NCBI RefSeq assembly: GCF_024594815.1
Contig: NZ_JANJOU010000008.1
Location: 186,001-250,000 of the forward strand
DNA from: Roseomonas populi
Lineage (GTDB): Bacteria > Pseudomonadota > Alphaproteobacteria > Acetobacterales > Acetobacteraceae
Length of the DNA stretch: 64,000 nt
Direction: 5' to 3'
A program made the translations under genes and the position numbers. Shown here in pieces: positions 61,226 to 64,000 of this stretch. The notes below the pieces were generated by a model. The model was not told the origin of the DNA and ran no database searches. It saw only the letters and a list, made by a program, of their open reading frames with translations. The first letter of the stretch is position 1. Every line of letters begins with the position of its first letter.

Positions 61226-63756
61226 CCCGCTACACCTGCTGCGACGACCGCCGCCGCGGCGCCATCGCCGGGCGCGCCGACCTCAACGGGCTGGACAGCC
61301 TGGAGGTGGTGGACACGGCAGAGGATCCGCGCGGCCCGCCGCTGACAACCCTGGTGCTGCGCTTCGTCAACACCGCGCCGCTGCCCGCCCTCTCCCCCGC
61401 CAACATCCTCCTGACGGGCGGCGGCAGCATCCGCGGCATCGGGGTGACGGCGGTGCGGCTGGAGGAGGACGAGGCGGGGCCTGCGCTGGTCGTCTCCACG
61501 GACCGTGCGGGGGACTTCTCGGTCTACCACCTCCGTCTGCGGGCGGCGCCGGGCGAGGCCGGGCCGCCGCTGGGCATGGACCCCGTTCTCTCGGGCATCG
61601 ACTTCACCTTCCGCCCGGGCTGCGAGAGCGACTTCGACGCGGTGGCCCCCGCGCCCTGCCCGCCCCCTGCCCGCCCCACCCCGCCGCTGGACTACCTGGC
61701 GCGCGACTACGCCAGCCTGCGCCAGCTGATGCTGGACCGCGTGGCCGTGCTCGGCGCGGCCATGCCGGGGGACGACCTGGCGGATCTCGGCATCACGCTG
61801 ATCGAGATGCTCGCCGCGGTGGGCGACCACCTCAGCTACCGGCAGGACGCGGTGGCGACGGAGGCGGCGCTGCACACGGTGCGGCAGCGCATCTCCGCCC
61901 GCCGCCACGCCCGGCTGGTGGACTACGTCATGCACAACGGGTGCAATGCCCGTGCCTGGGTCGCCTTCACCTTCGGCGCGGGTGCCGCCGCGCCCGTTCA
62001 CCTGCCAGCCGGCTCCGCGCTGCTCACCCGCCTGCCCGGGCGTGGCAGCCTGCTCGCCCCCGGGCCGGAGGTGGTGGCAGAGGCCGTCGCGGCCGGCGCC
62101 GTGCCCTTCGAGACGATGGAGGCGGTGGAGCTCCGCCCGGAGCTGGACCTGCTGCGCTTCCACGCCTGGGGCGGGCGGGAGTGCTGCCTGCCCCGGGGCG
62201 CGCTGGGCGCCACGCTGCGCGGGGACCTCACGAAGGTGCTCGCCCCCGGCCGCGTGCTGGTGATCCAGGAGCGGCTGAACCCCGCGACCGGCGACGCGCA
62301 GGGCGCGGACCCCGCGCATCGCTGCGCCGTGCGGCTGACCCGCGTGACGGCGGGGGTGGACCCGCTGGGCGGTGCCTTCGACGATCCGCCCACGGAGGCG
62401 CCGCTGCCGGTGACGGAAATCGAGTGGGCCGCGGAGGACGCGCTGCCCTTTCCCGTCTGCGTCTCCGCCCTGCTGGATGCGCCCGGCGGCGCCGTGGCCG
62501 TGGAGGATGTCAGCACCGCCTGCGGCAACGTGGTGCTGGCCGACCACGGCATGACGCTGCCGGAGCCGGAGGCGCTGGGCCGCGTGCCCTCAGCCACGGT
62601 CCTTGCCCTCGCCGCGCCCCGCCCGGCGGAGACGCTGACCGACGCGCCGGAGGCGGCCTGCGCGCACCGCGCCTGGACGGCGCTGCCACCGCGCTTCAAC
62701 CCGGTGCTGCGGGAAGGGCCGCTGACCCATGCCGCGCCCTACGGCCCGGCCCAGCGCGGCTCCGCCGCCGCCGCCACGCGCTACGGTCCGGCCGAGGCCT
62801 GGCCGGCGGTGCTCGGCGTCTCCAGCGCCGCACCTGACGGCACGGACGCGGACTGGGTGCTGCGCTACCCCGACCTGCTCGGCGCACAGGCGGAGGCGGC
62901 CTTCACCGTGGAGGTGGACAACGACCTGCGCGGCCACCTGCGCTTCGGGGATGGCCGGCACGGGCTGCGCCCGCCGGAGGGCGCCGCCTTCTCCGCCCGC
63001 TACCGGGTGGGCAACGGGGTCGCCGGCAATGTCGGCGCCGGCGCCATCGCGCACCTCGTCGCGGCGCTGGGGGCCGTGGCGCTGAAGCCCGACAATCCCA
63101 TGCCCGCCACGGGCGGGGCCGAGGCGGAGAGCATCGAGTCGGTTCGCCGCCGCGCTCCCGCCGCCTTTCGCGTGCAGCAGCGCGCGGTGACGCCGGCCGA
63201 CTACGCCGAGGGAGGCCGCCGGTTGCCCGGCATCCAGCGCGCCGCTGCCGCGCTGCGCTGGACGGGAAGCTGGCACACCCATGTCGTCGCCGTGGACCGC
63301 CTGGGCGGGGAGGAGGTGGACGAGACCTTCGCGGGGGAGCTGACGGACGCGCTGGAGCCGCTACGCCTCCTGGGCCACGACGTGCAGGTGGTGGCGCCGA
63401 ACCATGTGGCGCTGGAGATCGGTCTGGCGGTGGAGATCGGCCCGGCCTATTTCCGCGCAGCCCTGCGCCAGGCGCTGCTGGCGGTGCTGGACACCGGCCC
63501 CGGCGGGCTCTTCCACCCTGACCGCTTCACCTTCGGCCAGGCGGTCTATCTCAGCCCCATCCTGGCCGCCGTGCAGTCCGTGCCCGGGGTGGTGGGCGTG
63601 GAGGCGACGGCCTTCCGCCGCTACGCCCAGCCGCGCACGGATGCCGCCGCCGCCGGTGTCCTGCCCCTGGCCGCGAACGAGATCGCGCGGCTGGACAACG
63701 ACCCAAGCTTCCCTGATCGCGGCGTGCTGCGGCTGCAACTGTGGGGGGGGCAGTGA
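61222..63756 (+). CDS. baseplate J/gp6-like wedge protein
   Basis: This 844-residue protein is of the size seen in eCIS. After a 150-residue N-terminal domain it reads PLDYLARDYASLRQLMLDRV and GITLIEMLAAVGDHLSYRQDAVATEAAL, the hallmark of the large eCIS J-type protein. The C-terminal gp6-like part has RRAPAAFRVQQRAVTPADYAEG. It forms the baseplate wedge ring. Near the end the codons run through eight consecutive G (63743-63750), a possible slippage tract. Confidence 0.92.
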   Translation: MTRYTCCDDRRRGAIAGRADLNGLDSLEVVDTAEDPRGPPLTTLVLRFVNTAPLPALSPANILLTGGGSIRGIGVTAVRLEEDEAGPALVVSTDRAGDFSVYHLRLRAAPGEAGPPLGMDPVLSGIDFTFRPGCESDFDAVAPAPCPPPARPTPPLDYLARDYASLRQLMLDRVAVLGAAMPGDDLADLGITLIEMLAAVGDHLSYRQDAVATEAALHTVRQRISARRHARLVDYVMHNGCNARAWVAFTFGAGAAAPVHLPAGSALLTRLPGRGSLLAPGPEVVAEAVAAGAVPFETMEAVELRPELDLLRFHAWGGRECCLPRGALGATLRGDLTKVLAPGRVLVIQERLNPATGDAQGADPAHRCAVRLTRVTAGVDPLGGAFDDPPTEAPLPVTEIEWAAEDALPFPVCVSALLDAPGGAVAVEDVSTACGNVVLADHGMTLPEPEALGRVPSATVLALAAPRPAETLTDAPEAACAHRAWTALPPRFNPVLREGPLTHAAPYGPAQRGSAAAATRYGPAEAWPAVLGVSSAAPDGTDADWVLRYPDLLGAQAEAAFTVEVDNDLRGHLRFGDGRHGLRPPEGAAFSARYRVGNGVAGNVGAGAIAHLVAALGAVALKPDNPMPATGGAEAESIESVRRRAPAAFRVQQRAVTPADYAEGGRRLPGIQRAAAALRWTGSWHTHVVAVDRLGGEEVDETFAGELTDALEPLRLLGHDVQVVAPNHVALEIGLAVEIGPAYFRAALRQALLAVLDTGPGGLFHPDRFTFGQAVYLSPILAAVQSVPGVVGVEATAFRRYAQPRTDAAAAGVLPLAANEIARLDNDPSFPDRGVLRLQLWGGQ

Positions 63757-64000
63757 GCGCCGCCGCGACCGGCCGGCCGGGGCAGCAGAGCTGCGGCTGC
63801 TGCGACGGCGCCGGGCCGGAGACCCCGGCGGAGCTGTGGAACCGCGCGGGGCTGCCCGCGATCGCCTACCGCATCGGTACCCATGGCAGCTTCAAGGCCA
63901 CACTGCTCTCGCGCCTGTCGGATGCCGGCTTCCCCGGCCTGCACGGGCTGACCAGCCGCGCGGATTCCGACCCGGCGATCGCGCTGCTGGACGCCGCCGC
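63753..64000 (+). CDS. baseplate wedge protein, N-terminal part only
   Basis: GTG 63753 overlaps the J gene stop and the frame runs to the window end (82 codons). Two features suggest the putative baseplate assembly protein that usually follows J in eCIS loci: a CGCC motif at residues 14-17 and LWNRAGLPAIAYRIGTHGSF. The rest lies outside. Confidence 0.8.
   Translation, partial: MSAAATGRPGQQSCGCCDGAGPETPAELWNRAGLPAIAYRIGTHGSFKATLLSRLSDAGFPGLHGLTSRADSDPAIALLDAA

Noticed and set aside
50910-64000. Prophage
   Set aside because: Only tail and baseplate genes, plus the eCIS-specific DUF4255 and AAA+ genes; no capsid, portal, terminase, lysis or integrase gene in view.
50910-64000. Type VI secretion system
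   Set aside because: No TssJ, TssL, TssM or ClpV-type gene; sheath is a single phage-type protein rather than a TssB/TssC pair.
1-64000. CRISPR arrays, insertion sequences, rRNA or tRNA genes
   Set aside because: No spaced direct repeats, transposase motifs or RNA-gene structures were seen on reading both strands.

Overview
The window is very GC-rich, with short intergenic gaps and long runs of genes joined by 1-11 base overlaps. It looks like a chromosomal or megaplasmid segment of a metabolically versatile proteobacterium. Six orphan Bug/TctC solute-binding proteins, two molybdenum-hydroxylase triplets and many CoA-dependent catabolic genes suggest an alphaproteobacterium of the Acetobacteraceae (Roseomonas-like) type. 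A Burkholderiales host cannot be excluded from sequence reading alone.

Layout. 1-5.7 kb: a truncated alpha/beta hydrolase, a DctB/DctD-type histidine kinase and sigma-54 response regulator pair, a small unrecognised protein, and about 1 kb of apparently eroded DNA. 5.7-22.2 kb: catabolic cluster 1. It holds two Bug proteins, a 4,5-dihydroxyphthalate decarboxylase-like enzyme, an amidase, two complete FAD/[2Fe-2S]/Mo hydroxylase sets, a GntR/HutC repressor, an acyl-CoA ligase, a quinone oxidoreductase-like enzyme and a PuuE-like hydrolase. Three near-identical palindromes with arms TAATGTC and GACATTA sit at the three promoters, so this is probably one GntR regulon. The enzyme set would suit stepwise hydroxylation and hydrolytic opening of an N-heteroaromatic acid; the substrate is not visible.

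22.3-41.0 kb: catabolic cluster 2. It holds two MmgE/PrpD proteins, two CaiB CoA-transferases, two MaoC-type hydratases, two acyl-CoA dehydrogenases, an HMG-CoA-lyase-like enzyme, an SMP-30 lactonase, an old-yellow-enzyme reductase, an alpha/beta hydrolase, four Bug proteins and an IclR regulator. Every transcription unit here has an upstream palindrome with core TCGC-N3-GCGA, the likely IclR operator. The set suggests CoA-dependent breakdown of a branched or unsaturated carboxylic acid ending in a lyase step.

41.2-50.7 kb: a signalling and modification block. It contains a class III nucleotide cyclase fused to an AAA ATPase and helical repeats, diverging from an operon of subtilisin-like protease, radical SAM/SPASM enzyme, PqqD-like protein and a 169-residue unknown. 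A Crp-family regulator and an MFS transporter follow. A GTGA-N6-TCAC site lies between the cyclase and the protease. The operon resembles RiPP maturation machinery but has no recognisable precursor and is the best candidate for an undescribed system.

50.9-64.0 kb: the first part of an extracellular contractile injection system (phage-tail-like, eCIS), in order: sheath, tube, zinc-ribbon baseplate-like protein, Pro/Ala-rich linker, DUF4255 cap, AAA+ ATPase, small protein, tube-associated protein, LysM-like protein, hub, spike, tip, gp25, baseplate J, and a baseplate protein cut by the window end. There are no capsid, terminase or integrase genes and no T6SS membrane-complex genes.
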